Positions 1 to 8,914 of a stretch of 64,000 nucleotides of DNA are shown here, piece by piece. Location of the stretch: the NCBI GenBank assembly GCA_965246785.1, contig CBDFFM010000019.1, positions 1 through 64,000 on the forward strand. The letters are read 5' to 3'. The notes under the pieces are model-generated. The model searched no databases. It was given only the letters and a program-made list of their open reading frames with translations, and had not been told where the DNA came from. Position numbers and translations under genes: made by a program. Each line of letters begins with the position of its first letter. Position 1 is the first letter of the stretch. Source of the DNA: UBA1952 sp965246785 (GTDB lineage Bacteria > Bacteroidota > Bacteroidia > Chitinophagales > Chitinophagaceae).

Positions 1-1788
1 CGCAGATGCTGTGCCGACGCTAGTGCTGAATCCGCTCAGGCTGGTTGGCGTAACAGTAAGCGTAGGAGCAGGGGCCGTAACACTGCCGCTAAGGCTTACC
101 ACCTGAGATGTAGCAGGAGAAGAAGCGATGGTAACAGAGCCTGTAGCAGTACCCGCAGTCGCAGATGCCGCAACGCGCACATAAATGGTCACCGGCTGAC
201 CAGTCAGGTTGCCGCCGCTTTGCGTCAGAGTGATATTGGAGGTACCAAAGCCGCTACCGGAAGTGGTAGAAATCTCATAAGGGCCGGTAACACTTACAGT
301 CGCATTATTCGTCAGGTTCATGCCGCTTACCGTAAAGCTTTGCTGCGTAGAAGCAGTGCCGGCAACTGTGCTGAATCCGGAAAGACTGTTGGAAGAAACA
401 CTAAGCGCGGGCGAGCTGGAAGTAACCGTGCCGCTCACAGCAACAGGCGTTGGCGAAGAAGCACCGGTAGAGGTAATGCTGATTGTGCTGCTGTTCGTAC
501 CTGCGGATGCGCCCGCTGCCGAACGTACATAAATAGTCGTTGCGGAAAGTGTGCCCGCAGTTGGCGTCAGCGTAAGCGTCGAGGAGTAGGTGCCGGTAGA
601 TGAAGTGGAAATTTCAAAGTTTGTTGAGTTAGAGCTAACGGTCACGTTAGCCGTGAGGCCGGTGCCGCTTACACTAAATGAGCCGGGCGTAGATGCGGTG
701 CCGGCAGTTGTATTAAGCGTGGTAAGGCCTGTGGCACCACTTGTAGTAAGCACTCCGCTGAAAGGAGCGAAAGCGACGCCCTTGATAATAGTACCGGTCG
801 CAGCAGTGTACAGCGTTAGATTGTTTGCCGTTGTAACGCTGATTGTGGAATTATAACCCGCCGCATCGGTAATCTTTACTACGCTGTTTGCTGTGGTTGC
901 ACCCGTACCGGTAGATATATAAAGGTTAGCCCCGGAGCCCGACTTTTCAGCCGCCAAGCCAAATCCGCCGAAGGCGGTGCTGTAAGTGCCATTCGCCGTC
1001 CACGAGCCACTCACCAGCGAGTATTTGGCAACGCTGCCGGCTGTTGCGCTTGTCGCGCTTAGTATATAAAGCACGTCGTATGTCGTGCCGTTTGAGCCAG
1101 AGGAAATCAGGTAGAAATCCTGAATGGTAGTTGCCCCGTTTGACAAGCCATTCAGGTTGGTATATGTTGTACTGGACGTACCGGAAATAGTAAAGACTGG
1201 TGGCGCGGATGCACTTGAAGTCAATCCATATACAGTCCCGCCAAATGCCTTTATTGAACGCGTATTAACTGCAGGACTCCCTGCCGTGCTATTACCGCCG
1301 TTAGTGAAAAATCCAGTTTGGTCGCCAATATAGTAGTTGGCATTGTCCAAAGAAGAGGCGCCTCTAGTTTGTGTTCCGCCTGACGTGCCAGCTGTATAGG
1401 TTGTGGCTAAATTGTACGCGCCCGAACCGTCAAACGTCCCAACTCCACGCGGATTAAGTGAATTGATATTGGCGCTCGTGTTGATGGTATTTACTCCTGT
1501 AAAAACAAGCAGTGAACCATCATTTGTGTTAGCAAGGTAACCTGTTGAACTCGCGCTTCCCGAAAAGCGCAGCTGATTTGTCAAGGTAGTCGTGCTTGCC
1601 GGGATAGTGTAGGTGTTGACGGGGGTTGTCTGGTTCGCCGTCTTGCCCAGTTCAATGATGCTTCCGGTCGTGTTGCTTGCGCTTGCCGCTACTACAAGGG
1701 CAGTCACATTGCCGCTTGTGAACGATTGCGCATTGCCCGCTAAAGCAGCGCAGCTCAAAAGCGTTGCAAATAATAAAACTCGTTTCAT
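1..1788 (-). CDS. Large secreted Ig-like repeat surface protein (3' end beyond window)
   Basis: Read on the minus strand, an ATG at 1788 opens 596 codons that run to the window edge without a stop, so only the N-terminal part is visible. It starts with a signal peptide (MKRVLLFATLL, cleaved near GNA/QS). Residues ~22-345 are a Gly/Ser/Thr/Asn-rich, beta-strand-rich region that could be a propeller (inference). From residue ~349 a beta-sandwich repeat recurs about every 116 residues: openings at ~349, ~467 and ~582 share the pattern G-[FL]-[ST]-T-x-x-GTAS, followed by SFTVSG, FEIS/YEIS and TIYVR strands. Such Ig-like repeats are usual in Bacteroidota surface or type IX-secreted proteins. A weak -7 box (TACTTTCG, minus strand of 1824-1831) lies upstream. 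Exact function is unknown. Confidence 0.8.
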   Translation of the reverse strand, partial: MKRVLLFATLLSCAALAGNAQSFTSGNVTALVVAASASNTTGSIIELGKTANQTTPVNTYTIPASTTTLTNQLRFSGSASSTGYLANTNDGSLLVFTGVNTINTSANINSLNPRGVGTFDGSGAYNLATTYTAGTSGGTQTRGASSLDNANYYIGDQTGFFTNGGNSTAGSPAVNTRSIKAFGGTVYGLTSSASAPPVFTISGTSSTTYTNLNGLSNGATTIQDFYLISSGSNGTTYDVLYILSATSATAGSVAKYSLVSGSWTANGTYSTAFGGFGLAAEKSGSGANLYISTGTGATTANSVVKITDAAGYNSTISVTTANNLTLYTAATGTIIKGVAFAPFSGVLTTSGATGLTTLNTTAGTASTPGSFSVSGTGLTANVTVSSNSTNFEISTSSTGTYSSTLTLTPTAGTLSATTIYVRSAAGASAGTNSSTISITSTGASSPTPVAVSGTVTSSSPALSVSSNSLSGFSTVAGTASTQQSFTVSGMNLTNNATVSVTGPYEISTTSGSGFGTSNITLTQSGGNLTGQPVTIYVRVAASATAGTATGSVTIASSPATSQVVSLSGSVTAPAPTLTVTPTSLSGFSTSVGTASA

Positions 1789-2009
1789 AACTATTGATTG
1801 TAAATGGTTTGCAGAAGAGGGCGCGAAAGTATCCGCCACCTATTAACGAGCGGTTAAGGAATTATCACCGAACCACTGCTACCCTGTTTCACTGCGTATA
1901 GTCGCCGAAACATTACATAGCCGTAACGATACCGTAATAGCACATTTTCAATTTTGAGTCCTGAGACGCTGAACAGAAGTCATTCTTTAAATCACCAAAA
2001 ACATCCACA

Positions 2010-2408
2010 ATGCCTGAAAAGCTGAGCGAGCACACCAATGCTTTGAATTGGTTTGAAATTCCAGTTGCCGACACCGCGAGAGCCAAAGCATTCTATGAAG
2101 ACATTCTGGATGTTGCTCTTAATACCGTAGATATGGCAGGAATGGAAATGACCATGTTTCCATCGGGCGCCGATGGCGGCGGAAAAGTAGGCGGCGCACT
2201 AGTGAAGAGCGATTATCACTCGCCTTCAATGGTGGGAACAATGGTATATCTAAATGCTAACCCTGACATTCAGCAGGTGATTGACCGCGTTGAAGATGCG
2301 GGCGGTGAGGTGATTATGCCGCGCACGCTTATTGATGAGCAGACGGGATATATGGCCTTCTTCCAGGACACTGAAGGAAACCGGGTGGGACTCCACGCGA
2401 GTAATTAA
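2010..2408 (+). CDS. VOC (glyoxalase/bleomycin-resistance fold) family protein
   Basis: 132 residues, the length of a single VOC module with two beta-alpha-beta-beta-beta halves. The N-terminal half has the typical NWFEIPVADTARAKAFYEDIL entry strand and helix. The C-terminal half ends GYMAFFQDTEGNRVGLH, the usual position of a metal-binding Glu/His strand. Enzymes of this superfamily use a metal for lyase, dioxygenase or resistance reactions; the substrate cannot be told from sequence. It stands alone between a divergent surface-protein gene and a TonB receptor gene. It has no signal peptide, so it is probably cytoplasmic. The ATG follows an AT-rich leader with no Shine-Dalgarno, as is common in this phylum. 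Confidence 0.85.
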   Translation: MPEKLSEHTNALNWFEIPVADTARAKAFYEDILDVALNTVDMAGMEMTMFPSGADGGGKVGGALVKSDYHSPSMVGTMVYLNANPDIQQVIDRVEDAGGEVIMPRTLIDEQTGYMAFFQDTEGNRVGLHASN

Positions 2409-2516
2409 TAGAGCCGGGATTTTTGATGCAGGATGCCGTGGCCTCGTAAGCCGCGGCATTTATGCTTTTGGGCGGTGCGTGACGTTTGGTAACCTTTTCG
2501 TAAGTTGGCGGTAACC

Positions 2517-2545
2517 TTTCGTTCTTGCCGGTGCGGTCACTTTTG
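2517..2545 (+). promoter_or_regulatory. Possible Bacteroidota sigma-A promoter of the TonB receptor gene
   Basis: TTTC at 2517-2520 and CACTTTTG at 2538-2545 are separated by 17 bases. The phylum consensus is TTTG-N17-23-TAnnTTTG, so each box has one mismatch. Transcription would start about 20 bases before the ATG at 2571. Weak support. Confidence 0.3.
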
Positions 2546-2570
2546 TGCAAACAAAAAGTTAACGCACCCT

Positions 2571-5500
2571 ATGAAGCTTAAGCTCCTCTTCTTTGCGCTG
2601 TTCGCGTCACTCTTTTGCGGCAGCGTGCTCCACGCGCAAGTCACCACATCAGACATTGTTGGCCGGGTAGTTGGCTCAGACGGTAAGCCCGCGGAAGACG
2701 TTGTAATCCGTGCAATCCACATGCCTACAGGCACCGTTTACGGTACCACTTCACGGAAAGACGGCCGCTACAACATCCCGAACGTCCGGGTGGGCGGGCC
2801 TTACAGCATCATTGCTTCACAGGTAGGTTCTCAAGAGCAGAAGCTAGAAAATGTAACTGTGCTCCTTGGCCAGGAATACCGCGCCGATTTCGGATTGAAG
2901 GATGAAAACACGGAACTGGAAGGCGTAGCCGTAACCGCGCGCCGGCAAGACCGAGTATTCAACGATAACCACACCGGCTCTCAGGAAATTGTGAGTCGCC
3001 AACAGATAGAGCGTCTGCCTACCGTGAACCGCTCGTTGCAGGATTTTACGCGGCTTACGCCTTCCTCAAACGGTCTTTCGTTTGGTGGCCGCTCCTCGCA
3101 GTACAACAACATTACGGTTGACGGTGCCAACTTCAACAATGCCTTTGGCCTCTCCGGCACGCTTGGCGGCCAAACATCTTCGCAGCCTATTTCACTGGAT
3201 GCGATTGAACAAATACAGGTGGGCGTTTCGCCTTATGACCTGCGGCAGGGCTCCTTCTCTGGCGCCGGCGTGAACACAGTTACGCGCGGTGGCACTAACG
3301 AGTTTAAAGGCTCTATCTACACCTATCTGCGCAGCCCGGATATGCAGGGCTATCTCCTGCACACCACACAGCTTACTAAGCCCGACTTTCAGTACAACCA
3401 GCGCGGCGCTTCTGTAGGCGGGCCAATTATCAAGGACAAGCTGTTTTTCTTTGTATCAGCCGAGCAGGAGCGCATTCAGCGCCCAGGTACAACCTACACC
3501 GCCCTGCAACCCGGCGGCACCGCGGTGCCCGGCTCAGTATCCCAGGCAGGCGCTTCCACGCTTGACTCGCTGCGCCAGTTTCTGATTGCCAATTATAAGT
3601 ACGACCCGGGTTCCTACGAAGGCTATAACTACCGTACACAAAGCGACAAGATTACTGCGCGCATTGACTGGAACATCAATAGTAAGAACACGCTTACGCT
3701 GAAGTATAATTACCTCAAGTCCTTTGCAGATATTGCCGCGAGCAATTCCGGCGCGCCGAACGGCAACCGTCAGCCGGGCAACTTCGGCCTGCCGTTTTCC
3801 GGCTCCGGCTATACCATCAACAACAACTTCAACATCTTTATCGGCGAGCTGAATACACGTTTCTCAAATAAGGCTTCGAACAAATTCCAGATTGGCTACA
3901 CCGCGTTGCGCGATTTCCGCGCCACGCTCGGCAGCGGCGACTTTCCGCTGGTGGACATTCTAAATGCGCAGGGGCAAACGCTCACCTCATTTGGTTATGA
4001 GCCTTTTACTTACAACAACGTTCTGAACTCAAACATTTTTCAGGTCTCCGACATCTTTACCTATTACCTCGGCAAGCACGAGATTACCGCCGGAACGCAG
4101 AACTATGTGAAGACCTTTAAGAATGGCTTTGCACCGAACTATGAAGGCGCTTACGTCTTCAACTCGCTCTCCGATTTCTATAACAATAAAGGGCCGAAAA
4201 GCTATGCATTGCAATACGCGCTGACGCCAGACGGCTCCTTTCCGTTTGCGGAAGTGGGCGTGACGGAAATAGGCGTTTTCCTGCAAGACAAATGGCGCAT
4301 AAAGGACAACCTGACGCTGAACTACGGCGTGCGGGTGGACGCTCCGATTTTCAAGAGTGCCTTTGAATCCAATCCTAAGGCATCTATGCTTTCCTTCCGC
4401 GACAGCATGCAGTATGATGTAGGCGCAGCGCCAAACACAAACCCGGTATTCTCGCCGCGCCTCGGTCTGAACTGGGATGTATTCGGCAATCACAAGACGC
4501 AATTTCGCTTTGGTACCGGCCTCTTCTCCGGCCCGCCGCCTTTTGTATGGATTTCTAATCAGGCTTCCAACAATGGCGTACAGTTTGGCTCTTTCTCCTA
4601 CACAACGCCTGCGCAGATTTCCGGCAGCAATATTCTGTTCTCGCAGGACATTAATAAGTATCGCCCGGCAGCAGGCGCGGCCAATACATCGTACAATCTG
4701 GTGTTTACCGACAAGAATTTCAAGTACCCAACTGTATTCAAAACAACCTTCGGTGTTGACCACAAGCTCTTCTGGGACATCGTTGGCTCGGTAGAATACA
4801 ACTACAGCCGCGATATCAACGCCGTGAATTTTGAGAACGTAAATCTACCTTCCACAGGCACACGCCTGGCTGGTTCTGACAACCGTGTCCGCTACGGCGC
4901 TACGCAAATCAATAATGGCGGCACAACGCCTACAGAGTCCAACCCGCGCATCACGAATGCCATCCTGATGAGGAACTATACGGAAGGCTACAGCCATGTG
5001 CTTACCTTCCAGGCGCAGAAGTCGGCTAAGAATTATTTTGTTTCCGCAGCCTACACCTACAGCGTCGCCAAGTCGCTGAATGACGGCGGCTCTATCGCTG
5101 CCTCCAACTGGCGCGACCGTCCCGTAAGCGGCGACCCCAATGCGCCGGAGCTGGGCTATTCCAACTATTATCAGCCACACCGTGTGATTGCGCAGGCTTC
5201 GTACCGTTTTGAATACGCGAAGCATTTTGCTACCAGCTTCGGCTTTGTATTTGATGCAGCACCCGCAGGCGTCGGTTCTTATACCTATCAGGGCGACGTG
5301 AACAACGATGGAACAGGCGGCAATAACGACCTTATCTATGTGCCGAAGGATATCAACGACATCGTGCTTGTGCCGGTGAATACCGGCGGCGGCACTGTGA
5401 CAGACACGCGCACCGCCACGCAGGAATGGAACCAGCTCAACGCCTTCATCAATCAGGACCCTTACCTGAGCAATCGCCGTGGTCAGGTTGTGGAGCGCAA

Positions 5501-5858
5501 TGCCGCTGTGCTGCCTTGGTACAAGCACCTTGATTTTAATGTGACGCAGGACTTATATCTGCAAACGGGCCGCTTTGCAAAGTCTCGCCACACGCTGCGC
5601 CTGAGCTTAGATGTTGTCAACGTGGGCAACCTGCTCAATACAAACTGGGGCGTTGCAAAGCAATTCAACAACCTGAACGTGCTGAAGTATGAAGGCACTG
5701 TGCCCGCAACGGCAACAGTTAATCCTGGCAAGCCGCGCTATTCATTCGTTTATCAGGATGCCGCCAATCAGATTCCATATACGCAGAGCTATGTGGACAA
5801 TACATCCATTTTCAGCCGCTGGCAAATGCAGATTGGCCTGCGCTACCTCTTTAATTAA
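2571..5858 (+). CDS. Oar-like TonB-dependent outer membrane receptor with N-terminal carboxypeptidase-regulatory domain
   Basis: 1095 residues from the ATG at 2571. That start is chosen because it begins a clear signal peptide (MKLKLLFFALFASLFCGSVL, then HAQ). The open frame extends 22 codons further upstream without such a signal. Residues ~25-110 form a carboxypeptidase-regulatory-like Ig fold (GRVVGSDGKPAEDVVI). A plug domain follows (PTVNRSLQDFTRLTP, then GGRSSQYNNITVDGANFNNAFG), and then a long beta-barrel rich in aromatic, Asn and Gly residues that ends in the strand YLFN. The architecture is that of Oar/TonB receptors that lack a SusD partner. The substrate is unknown. A PhoD-like phosphatase gene follows after a terminator, so a link to phosphate scavenging is only suggestive. 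Confidence 0.9.
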   Translation: MKLKLLFFALFASLFCGSVLHAQVTTSDIVGRVVGSDGKPAEDVVIRAIHMPTGTVYGTTSRKDGRYNIPNVRVGGPYSIIASQVGSQEQKLENVTVLLGQEYRADFGLKDENTELEGVAVTARRQDRVFNDNHTGSQEIVSRQQIERLPTVNRSLQDFTRLTPSSNGLSFGGRSSQYNNITVDGANFNNAFGLSGTLGGQTSSQPISLDAIEQIQVGVSPYDLRQGSFSGAGVNTVTRGGTNEFKGSIYTYLRSPDMQGYLLHTTQLTKPDFQYNQRGASVGGPIIKDKLFFFVSAEQERIQRPGTTYTALQPGGTAVPGSVSQAGASTLDSLRQFLIANYKYDPGSYEGYNYRTQSDKITARIDWNINSKNTLTLKYNYLKSFADIAASNSGAPNGNRQPGNFGLPFSGSGYTINNNFNIFIGELNTRFSNKASNKFQIGYTALRDFRATLGSGDFPLVDILNAQGQTLTSFGYEPFTYNNVLNSNIFQVSDIFTYYLGKHEITAGTQNYVKTFKNGFAPNYEGAYVFNSLSDFYNNKGPKSYALQYALTPDGSFPFAEVGVTEIGVFLQDKWRIKDNLTLNYGVRVDAPIFKSAFESNPKASMLSFRDSMQYDVGAAPNTNPVFSPRLGLNWDVFGNHKTQFRFGTGLFSGPPPFVWISNQASNNGVQFGSFSYTTPAQISGSNILFSQDINKYRPAAGAANTSYNLVFTDKNFKYPTVFKTTFGVDHKLFWDIVGSVEYNYSRDINAVNFENVNLPSTGTRLAGSDNRVRYGATQINNGGTTPTESNPRITNAILMRNYTEGYSHVLTFQAQKSAKNYFVSAAYTYSVAKSLNDGGSIAASNWRDRPVSGDPNAPELGYSNYYQPHRVIAQASYRFEYAKHFATSFGFVFDAAPAGVGSYTYQGDVNNDGTGGNNDLIYVPKDINDIVLVPVNTGGGTVTDTRTATQEWNQLNAFINQDPYLSNRRGQVVERNAAVLPWYKHLDFNVTQDLYLQTGRFAKSRHTLRLSLDVVNVGNLLNTNWGVAKQFNNLNVLKYEGTVPATATVNPGKPRYSFVYQDAANQIPYTQSYVDNTSIFSRWQMQIGLRYLFN

Positions 5859-5901
5859 GATTCGTTGTGAAACCCCTGTAAACCCTACCCCAATGAAGCA
5901 G

Positions 5902-5936
5902 TGCCACCTTTCGCGGTGGCATTGTTGTCTGCTTTA
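5902..5936 (+). terminator. Rho-independent terminator after the TonB receptor gene
   Basis: A perfect 7-bp stem TGCCACC (5902-5908) / GGTGGCA (5915-5921) with a 6-base loop is followed by the T-rich run TTGTTGTCTGCTTT. It lies 44 bases after the stop codon of the receptor gene and separates it from the phosphatase gene. Confidence 0.7.
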
Positions 5937-5974
5937 ATCGTCGTATTTCCACAACTTCCGCTAAACTTTCTGCT

Positions 5975-7345
5975 ATGAAAAACATCCTGTGTCTTCTACT
6001 GTCGCTGCTGTCGGTTGAAATCGTCTTCGCTCAATCGCTCTTCGTCGCGGGGCCTATGGCCGGCTACGTTGAGCTACGTACCGCCCGCATATGGGTTGAA
6101 GTTGCGCCTAAAGTGAATCATGTTGTTATCAGATGGTGGAAGGATGGAACTGATACGAATGGTGGAGGCCAACAGACTTATACCGGCACACTTCGTGATG
6201 ATTTTAATCCTGCCACCTTTATGCTTAGTGGATTGGCGCCAGGCACCAAATACAGGTACAAAATCTCGGCCTTCAATACACTTAAAAAGGAAGAAGAAAA
6301 AATAGAAGGCTCTTTTACCACCCAAAGCCTCTGGCAGTGGCGCAAACCCGCACCGGACTTCTCCTTTCTCACCGGCTCCTGCGCATACTTCAACCAGCCG
6401 GAGTACGACCGGCCGGGAAAGCCTTATGGCGGCGACTCTTCCATCTTCCTGACTATGGCAAAGCAGCCTGCCGATTTCATGCTCTGGCTCGGCGATAACT
6501 GGTACACGCGCGAAGCGGACTACATGAGCACATGGGGGCTTCGCTACCGTGCTCATCACGACCGTAGCCTCCCGGTTTTGCAGCCGCTGCTGAAGGCGAT
6601 GTCGCACTACGCCATCTGGGACGACCACGATTTCGGCCCCAATGATTATGGTGCTTCTTACATCTATACGAGCGAAGGCCGCGACTACTTTGCAGACTAT
6701 TGGCCCAACCCTTCTTTCGGAAAGGATGGCAAAGGCATCTATACGCAATTCAACTACAACGATGTTGCCTTCTTCCTGTTGGACGACCGCACCTGGCGCT
6801 CTGCTGATGATGTGAAAGACAGCTTAGACGGCAAGCCGAATCCGAATAAACACATGCTGGGCGCGGAGCAGATGGCCTGGCTCAAAGACGCGCTGCTAAT
6901 GCAGAAGTACGCGCCATTCAAGATAATCGTAAACGGCAGCCAGGTACTGAATCCACTCTCACCTTTTGACTGCATGAGGCATTTTGGCAATGAGTGGCGG
7001 GAACTGATGGATTTCATCGCGGAGTACGACATCAACGGCGTGGTATTCCTCACTGGCGACCGCCACCATAGCGAGATTATCCGCATGGAGCGGCCGAGTA
7101 AGTATCCACTTTACGATGTGACCGTTTCACCATTTACATCCAGCCCGGCGAAGCCTGCGAACGAGGAAGAACACATGCCGCAGCGCGTACCCGGAAGCCT
7201 GATTGTGGCGCAGAACTTTGGTCTTGTAAGCGTATCTGGCCCCAAGGGTGCGAGGGTATTGAAGGTCCAGTTCAAAGACGTTGCAGGATCATTAAAATCG
7301 GAGTGGCATGTCAGTGAAGCAGACTTAAAATCCAAAAATCGTTAA
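5975..7345 (+). CDS. PhoD-like alkaline phosphatase (metallophosphatase) family protein
   Basis: 456 residues with a signal peptide (MKNILCLLLSLLSVEIVFAQ), so exported. An N-terminal fibronectin/PhoD_N-like strand domain (residues ~25-115, with LAPGTKYRYKI) precedes the catalytic domain. Metal-site motifs seen are GSCAYF, LWLGDNWYTRE, AIWDDHDFGPNDYG and FLTGDRHHSEI, which correspond to the Fe/Ca-binding Asp, Asn and His residues of the PhoD family. Such enzymes hydrolyse phosphomonoesters or diesters in the periplasm. The gene follows a TonB receptor gene but has its own leader after a terminator. The substrate range cannot be read from the sequence. Confidence 0.9.
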   Translation: MKNILCLLLSLLSVEIVFAQSLFVAGPMAGYVELRTARIWVEVAPKVNHVVIRWWKDGTDTNGGGQQTYTGTLRDDFNPATFMLSGLAPGTKYRYKISAFNTLKKEEEKIEGSFTTQSLWQWRKPAPDFSFLTGSCAYFNQPEYDRPGKPYGGDSSIFLTMAKQPADFMLWLGDNWYTREADYMSTWGLRYRAHHDRSLPVLQPLLKAMSHYAIWDDHDFGPNDYGASYIYTSEGRDYFADYWPNPSFGKDGKGIYTQFNYNDVAFFLLDDRTWRSADDVKDSLDGKPNPNKHMLGAEQMAWLKDALLMQKYAPFKIIVNGSQVLNPLSPFDCMRHFGNEWRELMDFIAEYDINGVVFLTGDRHHSEIIRMERPSKYPLYDVTVSPFTSSPAKPANEEEHMPQRVPGSLIVAQNFGLVSVSGPKGARVLKVQFKDVAGSLKSEWHVSEADLKSKNR

Positions 7346-7356
7346 GGCCAAACGGC

Positions 7357-7413
7357 AAAAAAGCCGCGCAAGCTAATAAGCAGCTTACACGGCTGTGCAG
7401 AATGAACCTGCAC
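7357..7413 (-). terminator. Minus-strand terminator with an adjacent hairpin; 3' end of a possible small RNA
   Basis: On the minus strand AGCCG (from 7394) and AAGCT pair with AGCTT and CGGCT, forming a ~30-base stem-loop over 7362-7394. It is followed by six T (7362-7357). Immediately upstream is a second hairpin: GTGCAG (7395-7400) pairs with CTGCAC (7408-7413). The pair points away from the small minus-strand gene that ends at 7704, about 310 bases upstream. The rest of 7414-7703 holds no supported ORF, only an inverted repeat TTGTAAG (7619-7625) / CTTACAA (7645-7651). It is either a long 3' UTR or an independent small RNA. Confidence 0.55.
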
Positions 7414-7703
7414 CGGGATTATGGGGTAACTTTTGCGCGTATGCAGCCCTACCCGGTTGACTTTTCTGCTGAAGCGATTCAAAATTCGTAAGACTCTATC
7501 ATAGGGTGATTACCGTGGCGTTATAATAGTGTGAGGCTTTGATGAGCGGCTTAGTGTACAGGCATTAACAGCGTAAAGCGACTCTCTCTCCTATATATTT
7601 CCGACAGACAGAAACTTCTTGTAAGTGCTGTAACGTTTTTCAAGCTTACAAAGTTTTATGCGGCAATTGGGTAGTGTCTCAGTTTGAATATTAACCGCAG
7701 TAT

Positions 7704-8066
7704 TTAATAGCCATAAGCCGATTTGCTTTCATCCCAATCCTTATGTTTCGGGAATGTCAAACGGTAATCCCAATTGGCTTTGTTGTCCATTGTCGGAAAG
7801 TACAGCGCGATCATTCTACCATACCCCTGTGTTGCTCGAAAGTATTGCTTACTCTTCCACACCCCTACATCAGCTTTATCAGTATTTATTCCGACACAAA
7901 CGGCCTTAATCGCAAGTTTGATGTTTTGCCTCGTAGGCGGAACATTCAAAACTATATCAACAAGTCCATGATTGCTTCGTATCACAGAATAAATAGGCTT
8001 AGCGTGGTGTTGAGCGAATAAGAAAAATGGCATTAAAGCCAGTAGGCACACAAGCATAAATTTCAT
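7704..8066 (-). CDS. Small secreted protein of unknown function
   Basis: 120 residues. A clear signal peptide (MKFMLVCLLALMPFFLFA, then QHH) marks it as exported. The mature part of ~100 residues contains two Cys-free beta-rich stretches, IYSVIRSNHGLVDIVLNVPP and a C-terminal WDYRLTFPKHKDWDES. I do not recognise the family. It is transcribed alone on the minus strand, convergent with the phosphatase gene, and its presumed terminator is ~310 bases downstream. Gene status rests on the signal peptide and plausible composition; it could be a decayed or lineage-specific gene. Confidence 0.6.
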   Translation of the reverse strand: MKFMLVCLLALMPFFLFAQHHAKPIYSVIRSNHGLVDIVLNVPPTRQNIKLAIKAVCVGINTDKADVGVWKSKQYFRATQGYGRMIALYFPTMDNKANWDYRLTFPKHKDWDESKSAYGY

Positions 8067-8359
8067 AGCTCAAAAATAGTAAAGGTTCCAGCTAGAGCCA
8101 TTACCTTATGAGCGAACCTCCCGCGCCTTGAGCGCGTCTTAGTTCACTATTTCGTTAGCATACGCCATCCTTGCAAGTCCATCAATGATAGTGTGCGAAA
8201 GCTATAGTCTACTATTGCCTTAAACTCAAATTATCGAAGTGTTTTGTGGCGAAACTCATTCTAATATCAGCCGACTTGACTGTTGCTTTTATGCTAGTCG
8301 CTACGCAGCACTCATATTGTAAGTTAGCACTCAACCATTCTGGTTATTAAATCATTAAG
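8067..8359. other. Intergenic gap between divergent small genes
   Basis: This stretch separates the minus-strand small secreted gene from the plus-strand gene at 8397. I see no credible ORF, tRNA or strong hairpin apart from a short GCGCcttgaGCGC-type inverted repeat near 8122-8135. It is likely to hold the minus-strand promoter. Confidence 0.5.
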
Positions 8360-8392
8360 TTGGCTGTTCAAGTAAATGCATAAATACTTTTG
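8360..8392 (+). promoter_or_regulatory. Bacteroidota-type promoter giving a near-leaderless mRNA
   Basis: TTG (8360-8362), 22 bases, then TACTTTTG (8385-8392) is an exact match to the -7 consensus TAnnTTTG. The ATG of the downstream gene is at 8397, only 4 bases after the box. Transcription should therefore start at or beside the start codon. Confidence 0.55.
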
Positions 8393-8396
8393 CGCG

Positions 8397-8825
8397 ATGA
8401 AGCAAATTTTTACTGCCTTGATGCTTTTGTTGTCTTTCATCGCAAATGCAGAAAAGAACGAGGTTATTTTAACTAACGACAAGATTGTTGTTGACGATAG
8501 TCTATATGCGTTTATTGAAAGGGATGGTTGCGGTTTCGGCAGCAATCACTGTGAGTACACGGTTTTTGACAAGGAACATCAAAAGGTTTTAGTAATTACA
8601 CCGGGGTCTCGCGTTATTACATCGCTCCGTTCCCAGTCCAACCCAACCGGCACTCAAACGTATCTTAAGTTCTCGTTTTTATCTCTTGGAGAGAATGTAG
8701 AGGTAACTAAGTGGTTTGCTGTAAAAACGGAAAAGATTGCGCGCTTCATAGTGAAAAACGAACTCTTTAAGGGAGGCTACCTTGACATCAAAGCGGCAAA
8801 AGCTTTCGCACCTACAAATGAGTAG
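8397..8825 (+). CDS. Small exported protein of unknown function
   Basis: 142 residues from the ATG at 8397, preferred because it begins a signal peptide (MKQIFTALMLLLSFIANA, then EK) and sits just after a -7 promoter box. The frame opens 7 codons earlier. The mature protein is beta-rich with two close Cys residues (DGCGFGSNHCEY) that could form a disulfide in the periplasm. No family is recognised. The gene is single, with no operon partner in close spacing: the next gene starts ~90 bases later and encodes an exported nuclease. Confidence 0.6.
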   Translation: MKQIFTALMLLLSFIANAEKNEVILTNDKIVVDDSLYAFIERDGCGFGSNHCEYTVFDKEHQKVLVITPGSRVITSLRSQSNPTGTQTYLKFSFLSLGENVEVTKWFAVKTEKIARFIVKNELFKGGYLDIKAAKAFAPTNE

Positions 8826-8914
8826 GAGTCTTTGCTCTTAAAGAACTGGCAACTTAAGTCCCGGCGAAGCAATAAGATAATCCCGGATGGCACATTGTGT
8901 ATCATTAAGTAGGC

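Noticed and set aside
4029..4763. Long minus-strand open frame (244 codons) opposite the TonB receptor gene
   Set aside because: It lies wholly within a well-supported receptor gene, has no recognisable domain or signal, and reflects codon bias on the other strand.
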